A stretch of DNA of 64,000 nucleotides, taken from NCBI GenBank assembly GCA_964640525.1, contig CAZXGS010000008.1, forward strand, positions 1 to 64,000. Direction: 5' to 3'. The first letter of the stretch is position 1; each line of letters opens with the position of its first letter. The stretch is from SZAS-103 sp964640525. GTDB taxonomy: Bacteria; Pseudomonadota; Gammaproteobacteria; Xanthomonadales; Xanthomonadaceae. The notes below the pieces were generated by a model. It had not been told where the DNA came from. It worked only from the letters and a program-made list of their open reading frames with translations, and did no database searches. A program made the position numbers and the translations under genes. Below, one piece after another: positions 16,466 through 25,320 of this stretch.

Positions 16466-17123
16466 GGTCCACCTTGCCATCGCGCAAACGGATCTCGCGT
16501 TGCGCACGCGCGGCCACCTCGGCGTCGTGGGTGACCAGGACGATGGTCTGGCCGCCGGCGTGCAATTCCTCGAACAAGCCCAGCACGTCGCCGGCGCTGC
16601 GCGAATCGAGGTTGCCGGTGGGCTCGTCGGCCAGCAGCAGGGCCGGCTGCATGACCAGCGCGCGGGCGATCGCGGCGCGTTGCATCTGCCCGCCGGACAA
16701 CTCGCCGGGGCGATGGTCGGTGCGCGCGGCCAGCCCGACCCGCGCGAGCAGGCCGCGCGCCCGCTCGCGCGCGTCCGGGTCGGGGGTGCGCGCGAAGCGC
16801 AGCGGCAGCAGCACGTTCTCGAGCACGCTCAGGCGCGGCAACAAGTGGAAGGACTGGAACACGAAACCGATCCGGCGATTGCGCAATTCGCTGGCGGCCT
16901 CGTCGTCGAGGCTCGCCACGTCGTGCTCCTCCAGCCGGTAACGGCCCTCGTCGGGCCGATCCAGACAGCCGAGCAGGTTGAGCAGGCTGGACTTGCCCGA
17001 GCCCGAGGCGCCGGTGATCGCGACGAACTGGCCGCGACCGATGCCCAGGTCGATCCCGGCCAGCGCGTGCACGGTCGCCCCGCTCATCGCGTAGCGGCGG
17101 TGGATGCCGGTGAGTTCGATCAT
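16449..17123 (-). CDS. ABC transporter ATP-binding protein, MacB/LolD type
   Basis: A 224-residue ATPase, MIELTGIHRRYAM onward. Walker A is ITGASGSGKSSLLN (about residues 36-45), the Q-loop lies in RIGFVFQSFHLLPRL, the signature is ELSGGQMQRAAIARAL, Walker B is LLLADEPTGNLDS and the H-loop is VLVTHDAEVA. DEPTGNLDS and the overall length are typical of the MacB/LolD (type VII) group, which drives periplasmic adaptor-linked export rather than transmembrane transport of small solutes. It is the first gene of the five-gene operon; a repeat block of more than 500 bp lies upstream, so the promoter is in or beyond 17124-17170. Confidence 0.95.
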   Translation of the reverse strand: MIELTGIHRRYAMSGATVHALAGIDLGIGRGQFVAITGASGSGKSSLLNLLGCLDRPDEGRYRLEEHDVASLDDEAASELRNRRIGFVFQSFHLLPRLSVLENVLLPLRFARTPDPDARERARGLLARVGLAARTDHRPGELSGGQMQRAAIARALVMQPALLLADEPTGNLDSRSAGDVLGLFEELHAGGQTIVLVTHDAEVAARAQREIRLRDGKVDHDSAA

Positions 17124-17838
17124 GGCGGGAGAATTGGCGTGGGCATCGACGTGTGGGGGCGAACGCTGCGGATCGCAACTGCGGGCAAAGTCATGGTTGC
17201 AGCCGCTCGTGGTTCGACAGGCCTGTCCTGAGCCTGGCGAAGGGCTCACCACGAACGGGAAATTCGACAGGCCTGTCCTGAGCCTGACGAAGGGCTCACC
17301 ACGAACGGGAAGCTCGACAGGCTTGCCCTGAGCTTGGCGAAGGGCTCACCATGAATGGGGATGGCGACAGGCTCTGCACAAAGGGAGATGGCAAGGGGGA
17401 TGGCGACAGGCTCAAGACGAACCTGGTATCCGAAGTCCGTTCGTGGTGAGCAGGATCGGTCGAGAACGAAGTTCGAGCCGATCCGTGTCGAACCACTTGC
17501 GTGATGGGCCGAATCTTGCCGATCGCGGGCAAGGCGCACGCGGCGCGTGGTCGCGGGCAGGGTCATGGTCGCAGCCGCTCGTGGTTCGACAGGCCTGTCC
17601 TGAGCCTGACGAAGGGCTCACCACGAACGGATACCGCGACAAGCCTGTCCTGAGCATGCCGAAGGGCTCACCACGAACGAAAAATTCGACAAACCCGTCC
17701 AGAGCTTGGCGAAGGGCTCACCACGAACGGAGTTGACGGGCTCGACACCGGCGTGCGCCAAGGCGACAGCAGGCTGGTTCGACATGCTCCGCATCCGCAC
17801 CGGCCGGGTCGATGTCAGCCGCTTCGATTCCCGCACCA
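17124..17838. repeat. Composite repeat block, right side of the ABC exporter operon
   Basis: Non-coding gap between transketolase and the exporter operon. It holds a partial leader copy (17180-17215), then several ~48 bp units (ttcgacaggcctgtcctgag ... gctcaccacgaacggg) to about 17340, degenerate sequence to 17436, the 194 bp repeat (17437-17630), and further units to about 17732. Positions 17733-17838 hold no gene or clear terminator. The promoter for the exporter operon should be close to 17124-17180, where little repeat sequence is seen. Confidence 0.85.
17437..17630 (+). repeat. 194 bp direct repeat, copy 2
   Basis: Near-identical partner of 11478-11671 (two mismatches seen, no indel), in the same orientation, upstream of the export operon. 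Confidence 0.9.
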
Positions 17839-19842
17839 TCAGCGCAGCGCCAACGCCGCTTCGACCACCTTCTCGACGCTGAAGCCGAAGTACGGGAACA
17901 GCACCTCCGCCGGCGCCGAGGCGCCGTAGCTGTCGATACCGATCACCGCGCCGTCCAGGCCCACGTACTTGCGCCAGTAGTCGGACACGCCGGCTTCGAT
18001 CGCCACGCGTTTGCGGCACCAGCCGGGCAACACGCCTTCGCGCCACTCCAGCGGTTGGCGGTCGAACGCTTCGGTGCACGGCATCGACACCAGCCGTGCC
18101 TTGACGCCCTTCGCGGCCAGCGCGACCGCGGCTTGGCGGGCCAGTTCGACCTCCGAGCCGGTGGCGATCAGGATCAGGTCGAAACGCGCTTCCGGCGGAT
18201 CGCTGAGGACGTAACCGCCGCGCGCGATATCAGCCAGCATGGCCTCCGGGCGGTGCTGGTGGGCCAGCTTCTGGCGGGTGAACACCAGCGCGCTCGGTCC
18301 TTGGCGATGTTCGATCGCCGCCTTCCACGCCACCGCCGATTCGACCGCGTCGCAGGGGCGCCACAGGTCGAGGTTGGGGATGTGGCGCAACGACGCCAGA
18401 TGCTCGATCGGCTGGTGGGTGGGGCCGTCCTCGCCCAGCCCGATCGAGTCGTGGGTATAGACGTGGATGGAATGCGCAGGGTTGATCGCGCTCATGCGCA
18501 CGCCGTTGCGCGCGTAGTCGGAGAACACCAGGAAGGTGGCGTCATACGGCAGGAAGCCGCCATGCAGGGCCAGCCCGGTGGAGATCGCGGTCATCCCGAA
18601 CTCGCGCACGCCGTAATGGATGTAGTTGCCGACCACCGTCTCGTCGAGGACGTTCTTCGAGCCTTTCCAGATCGTCAGGTTGGACTCGGCCAGATCCGCC
18701 GAGCCGCCGATCAACTCCGGCAGCAGCGGGCCGTAGGCGTCCAGCGCCATCTGCGAGGCCTTGCGGGTAGCGACCTCGGGCCCGGCGACTTGTGTTTGCG
18801 CGATGTAGGCATCGGCGGCGGCGGCGAAGCCTTCCGGCAATTCGGCGTGCGAGCGGCGCACCAGTTCGGCGGCCAACCCGGGGTATTGCTGCGCGTAACG
18901 ATCGAACAGGCCGTTCCACGCATCCTCGCGGACGCGCCCGGTGTTTACCGCGCGCCAGCCGTCGTAGATGGCCTGCGGAATCTCGAACGGCGGATACGGC
19001 CAGCCCAGGTTGGCGCGCGCGGCGGCGATCTCGTCGGCGCCCAGCGGCGAGCCGTGGGCATGCTCGCTGTCCTGCTTGTGCGGCGCGCCGTAGCCGATGA
19101 TGGTGCGGCAGCAGATCAGACTCGGTTTTTCGGTTTCCGCCTGCGCATGCAGGATGGCTTCGCGGATGGACGTGGCGTCCAGCCCGTCGACATCGCGGAT
19201 GACATGCCAACCGTAGGCTTCGAAGCGCGCCGGGGTGTCGTCGCCGAACCAGCCCTGGGTATGGCCGTCGATGGAGATGTGGTTGTTGTCCCAGAACGCC
19301 ACCAGCTTGCCGAGGCCGAAGGTGCCGGCCAGCGAGGCAGCCTCGTGGGACACGCCTTCCATCATGCAGCCGTCGCCCATGAACACCCAGGTCATGTGAT
19401 CGACGATCTCGAACTCGGGCCGGTTGAACTGTCGCGCCAGCAGCTTCTCGGCCAGCGCGAAACCGACCGCGTTGGCGAAGCCCTGGCTGAGCGGGCCGGT
19501 GGTGGTCTCCACGCCGGGGGTGTGGCCGTGCTCGGGATGGCCGGGAGTCTTCGAATGCAGCTGGCGGAAATTCTTGAGCTGCTCCATCGGCAGGTCGTAG
19601 CCGGAAAGGTGCAGGCAGGCGTACTGCAGCATCGAGCCGTGGCCGTTGGAGAGGATGAAGCGGTCGCGGTTGAACCACTTCGGGTTGGCCGGGTTGTGGC
19701 GCAGGAAATCGTTCCACAGCACCTCGGCGATGTCGGCCATGCCCATCGGCATGCCCGGGTGGCCTGACTTGGCCTTCTGCACCGCGTCGGCGGACAGGAA
19801 GCGGATGGCGTTGGCGAGTTCGCGGCGAGTGGGCTGGGTCAT
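17839..19842 (-). CDS. tkt: Transketolase
   Basis: A 667-residue enzyme starting MTQPTRRELANAIRFLSADA. ThDP/Mg binding is shown by VFMGDGCMMEGVSHEA (about residues 153-170) with the paired Asn in FWDNNHISIDG. Substrate histidines sit in KSGHPGMPMG, GHPEHGHTPGVETTTGPLSQG and the HDSIGLGEDGPTHQPIEHL pyrimidine-domain motif. The C-terminal domain ends in APAEVLFPYFGFSVEKVV. It moves two-carbon units between sugar phosphates in the pentose phosphate pathway; length matches bacterial transketolases. It is a single gene: repeats lie on both sides, including a paired hairpin element just upstream of the start. Confidence 0.97.
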   Translation of the reverse strand: MTQPTRRELANAIRFLSADAVQKAKSGHPGMPMGMADIAEVLWNDFLRHNPANPKWFNRDRFILSNGHGSMLQYACLHLSGYDLPMEQLKNFRQLHSKTPGHPEHGHTPGVETTTGPLSQGFANAVGFALAEKLLARQFNRPEFEIVDHMTWVFMGDGCMMEGVSHEAASLAGTFGLGKLVAFWDNNHISIDGHTQGWFGDDTPARFEAYGWHVIRDVDGLDATSIREAILHAQAETEKPSLICCRTIIGYGAPHKQDSEHAHGSPLGADEIAAARANLGWPYPPFEIPQAIYDGWRAVNTGRVREDAWNGLFDRYAQQYPGLAAELVRRSHAELPEGFAAAADAYIAQTQVAGPEVATRKASQMALDAYGPLLPELIGGSADLAESNLTIWKGSKNVLDETVVGNYIHYGVREFGMTAISTGLALHGGFLPYDATFLVFSDYARNGVRMSAINPAHSIHVYTHDSIGLGEDGPTHQPIEHLASLRHIPNLDLWRPCDAVESAVAWKAAIEHRQGPSALVFTRQKLAHQHRPEAMLADIARGGYVLSDPPEARFDLILIATGSEVELARQAAVALAAKGVKARLVSMPCTEAFDRQPLEWREGVLPGWCRKRVAIEAGVSDYWRKYVGLDGAVIGIDSYGASAPAEVLFPYFGFSVEKVVEAALALR

Positions 19843-19866
19843 GGTCGGCGTCGTGGTGCCTTGGAG

Positions 19867-19991
19867 CCCCTCTCCCACCGGGAGAGGGGTTGGGGTGAGG
19901 GAAGATTGTGACCGGTCGCGAGGCGCAGCGTCCGGGCGAGGGCCTGCCCTCATCCGGCGCTTCGCGCCACCTTCTTCCGGCGGGAGAAGGG
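19867..19991. repeat. Paired inverted REP-like element upstream of tkt
   Basis: The left arm begins cccctctcccaccgggagag and runs to ggggtgaggg. The right arm begins ccctcatccg and ends cggcgggagaaggg. The right arm resembles the left arm inverted, so the whole could fold into a long stem or two hairpins. The same composite occurs at 52962-53078 before acnD. Confidence 0.8.
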
Positions 19992-20027
19992 ATGCCATTG
20001 TCCCATTCCTGCCCGGTGCTGTCGTGC

Positions 20028-21794
20028 TCAATCCGGATACAGTGGCGGCAAGCCTTCCCGCGCTGCCTGCGCACCCGCCGGGTCGAGCCAGCGCGGCCGC
20101 TTGGCGAACGCCGCGCGCAAGGCCGCCAGTGCCTGCGCCGAGGGCTGGCCGTCGGCGCTCCAGCGCGAGCTTTCGCAAGCCTTCAAGGCGGTGCGCTGGG
20201 CCGGATCGGCCAGGCGCTGCTGCAAGGCATCGAGGTCGCGGGGTCGCGGTGACGGCGCGCTCTCACGCAGGATGCGCACGACCAACGCCACGTCGCCCAG
20301 CGCCAGCGCAGCATCCAGCTTCGGCAGCACCGGCGCATCGGCGCCCGAAATCGGGCTTGCTTCCTCGTCGCGCGGGCGCCGCCGGCCCCAGGCCAGGGTC
20401 AGGACGAGGATCAACGCCAGAACCGCCGCCGCGCCCTGCCACCAGCGCAACATCGGATTGGGCTGCAACTCGCCCCGTGCATGCGCAGCCATCGGCGCCG
20501 ATGCCGGTGCGGGCGCGACGCCGGTGGTGGGCGGGCCAGCGGGCACGGTTCCCGCACCAGGCTGCACCTGCAACAGCGGCAGGCGGGTCTGCGCCACCTG
20601 TGAGCGGTCGTGGACCACGTCCCACCACGGCAGCGACAGTACCGGCAACTGCAGGGTTCCAGCTTGTGCCGGCACGATCGCGAAGCGCCGCGTGCGCTCG
20701 GCGTGCAGGGTGTCGCCGGTCAAGGCCTGGGTAGTGGTCGAGGGTTCCGGGTACACCTGCGCGCCGGGAATCGCTGGCAGTTCGATCTCCGGCAACTGCG
20801 TGGCGGCCACACCGTCGGCCGTCTCGTGGAGTACGAGTTCGAACGGCTCGCCGGCACGCGGCGCGGTCGTGGGCGCATCCACCACCCACCCCACGGATTG
20901 CGCCGGCAGCCACGGCTCCCCCGCCTGCGCCGGACGTGCCCGCACCGTCAGCGCGATCGCCCGGCCGGTCGCGCGCAGGGTACGCAAGCCACCCATGCCG
21001 ACGAAGGCATCGTCGAAGGCGTTGCCGGGGTCCTGGGTCGGGTCGACGATGGCCTGGCCTTGGAACACCGGCGCCGGGATGTGCGCGCTGCCGCTGTGCT
21101 CGGGCACCAGCAGGTAATGTCGCTCGATGACGACGTAGTTGCGACCATCCACCACCGCGCTGTCGCGCTGGTCCGGCCCGATCTGGCGCAGGTCACCATT
21201 GTCACCCGCGGGCAGGTCGAGCGAACCGCCGAACAGGTTCACCGCGTAGTACAGACGCAGGGTATAGACCACGGCCTGGCCGACGTAGGGATCGGTCTGC
21301 GCCACCGAACCGACGACGAAGGCAGGATCCCCGGGCTTGCCGGCGTGCACGGGTGCGGCGCCGGCCTGGCCCGGGGTCGTCGCCATCGCACCGCTGGCCG
21401 TGGGCGCCGCATCGACCTGGACGCGTAGCAGGTTCGTGGATTCGGTTCCGACAGTGAGCGGCGGAATCTCGATCAGGCCGGCGTGGCGCGGCGTCATCGT
21501 CACCGACCATTGCTGGCTGGATTGCATCGCGCCATTGATGATCGTGGTCTGGCTGCCGGTGGACTCGCCCAGCAATTCGAAGTCCTTTTGCAGTGGCGCA
21601 AGCTCCGGCTTGGCAGACGAGCGATCACTGCTCAGGGTCAGGGTGATCGTTTGACCCAAGGCAATGTGATCGCGGTCCAGCGACGCGCGCACCGCCGCGC
21701 TGGCGTGCAGGACACCGCACAGGCCGAGCACGGCGCATGCGATGCGCAGGGCCGGACGGGCGAACGCTGGTTTGCGTGGACGACCAGAATTCAT
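20028..21794 (-). CDS. batD: BatD-family protein
   Basis: A 588-residue protein with an N-terminal signal peptide (RIACAVLGLCGVLHASAAV), then repeated beta-sandwich domains beginning ASLDRDHIALGQTITLTL and including WSVTMTPRHAGLIEIPPL, the pattern of the BatD (oxygen-tolerance) family. One membrane segment follows near residue 450 (GAAAVLALILVLTLAWG), then a cytoplasmic Ala/Arg-rich tail. It would sit mostly in the periplasm beside the VWA-domain Bat proteins. In other bacteria Bat operons are linked to stress tolerance and envelope processes, but the biochemical role is unsettled. Coupled to the upstream gene by a 4 nt overlap and last in the operon. Confidence 0.88.
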   Translation of the reverse strand: MNSGRPRKPAFARPALRIACAVLGLCGVLHASAAVRASLDRDHIALGQTITLTLSSDRSSAKPELAPLQKDFELLGESTGSQTTIINGAMQSSQQWSVTMTPRHAGLIEIPPLTVGTESTNLLRVQVDAAPTASGAMATTPGQAGAAPVHAGKPGDPAFVVGSVAQTDPYVGQAVVYTLRLYYAVNLFGGSLDLPAGDNGDLRQIGPDQRDSAVVDGRNYVVIERHYLLVPEHSGSAHIPAPVFQGQAIVDPTQDPGNAFDDAFVGMGGLRTLRATGRAIALTVRARPAQAGEPWLPAQSVGWVVDAPTTAPRAGEPFELVLHETADGVAATQLPEIELPAIPGAQVYPEPSTTTQALTGDTLHAERTRRFAIVPAQAGTLQLPVLSLPWWDVVHDRSQVAQTRLPLLQVQPGAGTVPAGPPTTGVAPAPASAPMAAHARGELQPNPMLRWWQGAAAVLALILVLTLAWGRRRPRDEEASPISGADAPVLPKLDAALALGDVALVVRILRESAPSPRPRDLDALQQRLADPAQRTALKACESSRWSADGQPSAQALAALRAAFAKRPRWLDPAGAQAAREGLPPLYPD

Positions 21795-23836
21795 CGCGAG
21801 TCTCCCTGTTGCCGACGCTGGTACTCGAGCCAGAACTTGCGCTTGAGCAGCGCGCCCGGATCGTCCGGCACGCGTTGCAGCAGACGTTCGTCGGCCTGTT
21901 GTCGCTCGCGCTGCGCGGTGGACGGGATGCTCGCCAGAGCCTGCTTGCGATCGCCATGATCCTTCCGGCCCAGCGCCTGCCGCATCGCGCGCTGCTGCGC
22001 GGCATCGGCAGCCGCCTGCCGCGCGGCATCGGGCCTTGGTTGCGTCGCCTGCGCTTGCTGCGCGGCTGCGGACGCGTCCTTGCCGTGGTCGGATGGCGGC
22101 GAGGCGGTCGCTGCCTGCGCTTGCTGCGGCGGCTTCCGGGGGGCTTGCTGTTGTTGTTGAGCTTGTTGTTGTTGAGCTTGTTGTTGTTGAGCTTGTTGTT
22201 GTTGAGCTTGTTGCTGTTGGGCTTGTCGCTGTTGGGCTTGTCGCTGTTGGGCTTGCTGCTGTTGGGCTTGCTGCTGTTGGGCTTGCTGCTGTTGGGCTTG
22301 CTGCTGTTGACCTTGCTGCTGTTGGGATTTTTGCTGTTTCGCTTGCAGCTGTTGCGCTTGCTGTTGCTGCGCCTGTTGTCGTTGCGACGGCTGCTGTCGC
22401 TTGTTCCGTGCCTGCGCCTGCCTCGAGTCGGATGAAGACTGCTGCGGCGGCGGCTTGCGCTGGGCCAGCAGCTTGCGTACCGCTTCAATGTTGGCCTTTG
22501 CATCGGCCATGCCCGGCTGCTGCGCCAGCGCGCGCTGCCAAGCTGAAATCGCGTCCTCGTAGCGCTTCATCTTCGCCAATGCATTGCCACGGTTGTAATC
22601 GGCGTCGGCATCGTCGCGAGCGGACCAGTCGGCAACTGCGGCGGCATAGTCGCCGCGCAGGTAAGCGGCAGCCGCACGCTGCGCGGGGGTTTGCGCCAGC
22701 GTGGTCGCTGCCGTGGCATCGCCGGTGCGCAGCGCCTGGTCGGCGCGCTGGTCGCGACGCTGCCACAGGCCGTTCCAGGCATCCAGCGGCGCCGCACGCA
22801 CCGGCTGCACCGGCATCACCAGCACGGCCAACAGCACCGCGGCCAGCCAGCCGCGCCGAAACGCCAGCGCCGCCAGTGGCAGCAGGAGCAGCAGCAGCCA
22901 CGGCCCGGTATCGCGCCACACCATCGCCTGCGACGATCCCGCGGCAGCCTTTCCTTGCGATGCGACATCGAGCACGCCGAGCGACGCCAGATCCTGCCCG
23001 GAGGTGTCGATCGGCGCATAAAGACCGCCGCCCGCCGCGGCCAGGTCACGCAGCGCGGCATCGTCGCGCCGCGCCACCATCACCTGCCCGCCGGCGTCAT
23101 GGACGAAGGATCCGTTGGCATCCGGCAGCAGCCCGCCCTGCGGGCTGCCGACACCGATCACGTCCACCCGATAACCGCGCGCATGCACGCGGCGCGCCAT
23201 CGCGATGGCCGCCGGATCGGCATCGTCGCTGAGCAACAGGATCCGGCCGCGGGTGAATCCGGCCTGCGACAGCAGGTCGGCGGCTCGATCCAGCGCGAGG
23301 TCGGCGCGCTGACCATCCACCGGCATGGTGTCGGGCGCCAGCGCGACCACCATATCGTCGAGGCTGTGCGCATCATCGGAAATCGGCGCCACGGTGAAGG
23401 CATCGCCGGCGTAAGCCACCAGCCCCATTTGCCCACCGCGGCGCTGCGCGATCAACTGCTGGACCTTCAGCCGCTCGCGCAGCGCGCGCGTCGGCGCGAG
23501 GTCCGCCACCCGCATGTGCGAGGACATGTCCTCGACCACCACCAACGGCGCCTGGACTTCCCACGTCGCCGTCGTGGCGCGCTGCCACGCCGGTCCGGCC
23601 AGCGCCAGCACGGCGAGGACGTAGCCGACCGCGAACAGCGTCATCGGCCACGCGCGCCGTGCGCCCGGCATGGTCTGCAGCAGGCTCGGCAACAGGTGGG
23701 CATCGACCGCACGCGTCCACGGCGAGTCCGCACGCGCGCGCTGGTGCCAGCGCCACCACAGCAGGGGCAGCGCGAGCAGGGCCAGCAGCCACCACGGGCG
23801 CAGCAGGTGTGGTAACAGCGGCGACAGCGCGTTCAT
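21791..23836 (-). CDS. BatB-BatC fusion: membrane VWA domain plus TPR and Gln-rich tail
   Basis: A 681-residue protein. Residues 1-80 hold two membrane segments (PWWLLALLALPLLWW; LFAVGYVLAVLALAG). A VWA domain follows (about 85-290), then two more membrane segments around 310-355, and TPR-like helices (YNRGNALAKMKRYEDAISAWQ, about 430-460). The metal-site motif is EDMSSH instead of DxSxS, so the third serine is replaced by His and metal binding may be altered. Residues ~478-566 are a Gln-rich tract of AQQQQ pentapeptides encoded by a 15 bp tandem array. BatB and BatC are separate genes in many species; here they are one. 4 nt overlaps couple it to both neighbours. Confidence 0.88.
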   Translation of the reverse strand: MNALSPLLPHLLRPWWLLALLALPLLWWRWHQRARADSPWTRAVDAHLLPSLLQTMPGARRAWPMTLFAVGYVLAVLALAGPAWQRATTATWEVQAPLVVVEDMSSHMRVADLAPTRALRERLKVQQLIAQRRGGQMGLVAYAGDAFTVAPISDDAHSLDDMVVALAPDTMPVDGQRADLALDRAADLLSQAGFTRGRILLLSDDADPAAIAMARRVHARGYRVDVIGVGSPQGGLLPDANGSFVHDAGGQVMVARRDDAALRDLAAAGGGLYAPIDTSGQDLASLGVLDVASQGKAAAGSSQAMVWRDTGPWLLLLLLPLAALAFRRGWLAAVLLAVLVMPVQPVRAAPLDAWNGLWQRRDQRADQALRTGDATAATTLAQTPAQRAAAAYLRGDYAAAVADWSARDDADADYNRGNALAKMKRYEDAISAWQRALAQQPGMADAKANIEAVRKLLAQRKPPPQQSSSDSRQAQARNKRQQPSQRQQAQQQQAQQLQAKQQKSQQQQGQQQQAQQQQAQQQQAQQQQAQQRQAQQRQAQQQQAQQQQAQQQQAQQQQAQQQQQAPRKPPQQAQAATASPPSDHGKDASAAAQQAQATQPRPDAARQAAADAAQQRAMRQALGRKDHGDRKQALASIPSTAQRERQQADERLLQRVPDDPGALLKRKFWLEYQRRQQGDSR
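22146..22325 (-). repeat. 15 bp tandem array encoding AQQQQ pentapeptides
   Basis: About ten in-frame 15 bp units, in at least two variant classes on the plus strand: gttgttgttgagctt (left part) and gctgctgttgggctt (right part), with two units carrying an Arg codon change (AQQRQ). The array lies inside the BatB-BatC gene and its unit length preserves frame. Confidence 0.95.
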
Positions 23837-24837
23837 GCCACGACCCTGCGTGGCAGCGGCGCGAGGATCCCGGCCATCGCCAGCCCCAGCGCGCCGCCGA
23901 GGAACCACGGGTACAGTTCGACCCGGGGCCGCTGTGCCTGCTGCGGTTGCAGCACCGGTTCGATGCGGTCGAGCTGGGCGTAGATTCCGGCCAGGGATTC
24001 GGTATCGCGGGCGCGGTAGTAGCGACCGCCGGTCATGCTGGCGATCTTTCCCAACGTGTCCTCGTCCACGCCATCGCCCTGCGTCGGCAAGGCCATGCCG
24101 AAGAACGACCCTTCGCTGCCGTCGCCGCCGAAGCCGATGGTGTAGATGCGCACATGCTTGGCCGCGGCCAGTTGCGCCGCCTTCAACGGCGCGATCGCGC
24201 CGGCATTGCTGACCCCGTCGGTGAGCAGGATCAGCACGCGATCGGATGCCTTGCCGGCATGCGCGTCGGTGGCGAGCAGGCGCTTGACCGCGAGCACGAT
24301 GGCGTCGCCGATCGCGGTGTTGTCGCCCGCCAACCCGGCCTCGCTGCCAAGCAACTGGTCGCGGACGCTGCGCAGGTCCCAGGTCAGCGGCGTCACCGCG
24401 TAGGCATGGGTGCCGAACACCACCAAGCCGACGCGGTCACCGATGCGGCGGGTCAGGAAGTCGCCGAGGACTGCCTTGATCGCGGTCAGCCGGTCCACCA
24501 CCTGTCCACCCAACTCCATGTCCTGGCTGCGCATGCTGCCGGACAGGTCCACCGCCAGCATCAGGTCGCGGCCGCTGCGCGGGGGTTGCACCAGCGGCCC
24601 CAATTGCTGCGGACGCGCGGCCGCCACGCACAGCAGCAACCACGCCAGCAACGGCCACCACCGCAGGATTCGCTCACGGTGGCGGTCCCCGTGGTCGCCG
24701 CGCAGGGCGGCGATGGCGGGTGCGAACGGGGCCCGCAGCGCCACCGCGGCGAGCCTCGGCGCGCGCGGAAACCAGCGCGCGACCAGCCACGGCAACGGCA
24801 GCGCCAGGAACACCCACGGCCAGGCAAACTCAGGCAT
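23833..24837 (-). CDS. batA: BatA-like membrane VWA-domain protein
   Basis: A 334-residue protein starting MPEFAWPWVFLALPLPWLVA, with membrane segments at about 5-25 and 55-75 (LLAWLLLCVAAARPQ) and one at the C-terminus (WFLGGALGLAMAGILAP). The central VWA domain has an intact MIDAS motif, DLSGSM, with Thr and Asp positions in LAGDNTAIGDAI and LLTDGVSNAG. Such proteins present a metal-dependent binding surface at the membrane, with DUF58 and MoxR partners in the same operon. ATG 24837 overlaps the DUF4381 gene by 8 nt; ATG 24843 is two codons earlier and also possible. The intact MIDAS contrasts with the altered one in the next gene. Confidence 0.9.
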   Translation of the reverse strand: MPEFAWPWVFLALPLPWLVARWFPRAPRLAAVALRAPFAPAIAALRGDHGDRHRERILRWWPLLAWLLLCVAAARPQQLGPLVQPPRSGRDLMLAVDLSGSMRSQDMELGGQVVDRLTAIKAVLGDFLTRRIGDRVGLVVFGTHAYAVTPLTWDLRSVRDQLLGSEAGLAGDNTAIGDAIVLAVKRLLATDAHAGKASDRVLILLTDGVSNAGAIAPLKAAQLAAAKHVRIYTIGFGGDGSEGSFFGMALPTQGDGVDEDTLGKIASMTGGRYYRARDTESLAGIYAQLDRIEPVLQPQQAQRPRVELYPWFLGGALGLAMAGILAPLPRRVVA

Positions 24838-25312
24838 GCCCATCACCCGCGTGCGCATGCGCACACAGCGCGGCGAAGCGCGAGCGCGCCAGTTGCAAGG
24901 CGGGCGCGGCATCGGCATCCAGATGACGGCGGAATCCGCCGTCGGCGAGCAAGGCGCCATGGCCGGCGGAGAACGGATGCGCCGGATCGTCGCCATCCAG
25001 GAACGCCAGCCAGCCATTGCCACCCAGGGTGGCGGCATTCGGATTCGCCAGGCAGGCCGCGCGGCGCAGCATCACCGAGGCCGCAGCGAGCTGCGCGGGC
25101 GGATCGGCAGCGGCCACCAGCGCGGCGTCGTATTCGGCCATCGCCGCGGCGAGGCGACGCCTGCGCCGCCGCGCCTGCCACGTCCGCCGCAGGCACCAGC
25201 CCAGAGCGATGGCGACCGCCGCGGCGAGCAGCCACCAACCCGGCGCCGGCGGCCACCAGCCCGCAGGGGCGGGCAGGTGGATACCGCGAAGCTCGGGCAG
25301 TGCCGGTTGCAT
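24830..25312 (-). CDS. DUF4381 domain protein
   Basis: A 160-residue protein with one membrane segment (GWWLLAAAVAIALGWCLRR, about residues 26-45) followed by an Arg-rich stretch and a helical cytoplasmic domain (LAAASVMLRRAACLANP, WLAFLDGDD). The pattern (short N-term, one membrane pass, WLxFLD motif) matches DUF4381, which is regularly found between DUF58 and BatA genes of MoxR/Bat operons. Function unknown; probably a partner in the same membrane complex. Spacing of 8 nt to the DUF58 gene and overlap with batA indicate one operon. Confidence 0.82.
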   Translation of the reverse strand: MQPALPELRGIHLPAPAGWWPPAPGWWLLAAAVAIALGWCLRRTWQARRRRRRLAAAMAEYDAALVAAADPPAQLAAASVMLRRAACLANPNAATLGGNGWLAFLDGDDPAHPFSAGHGALLADGGFRRHLDADAAPALQLARSRFAALCAHAHAGDGHA

Positions 25313-25320
25313 CGGAACCT

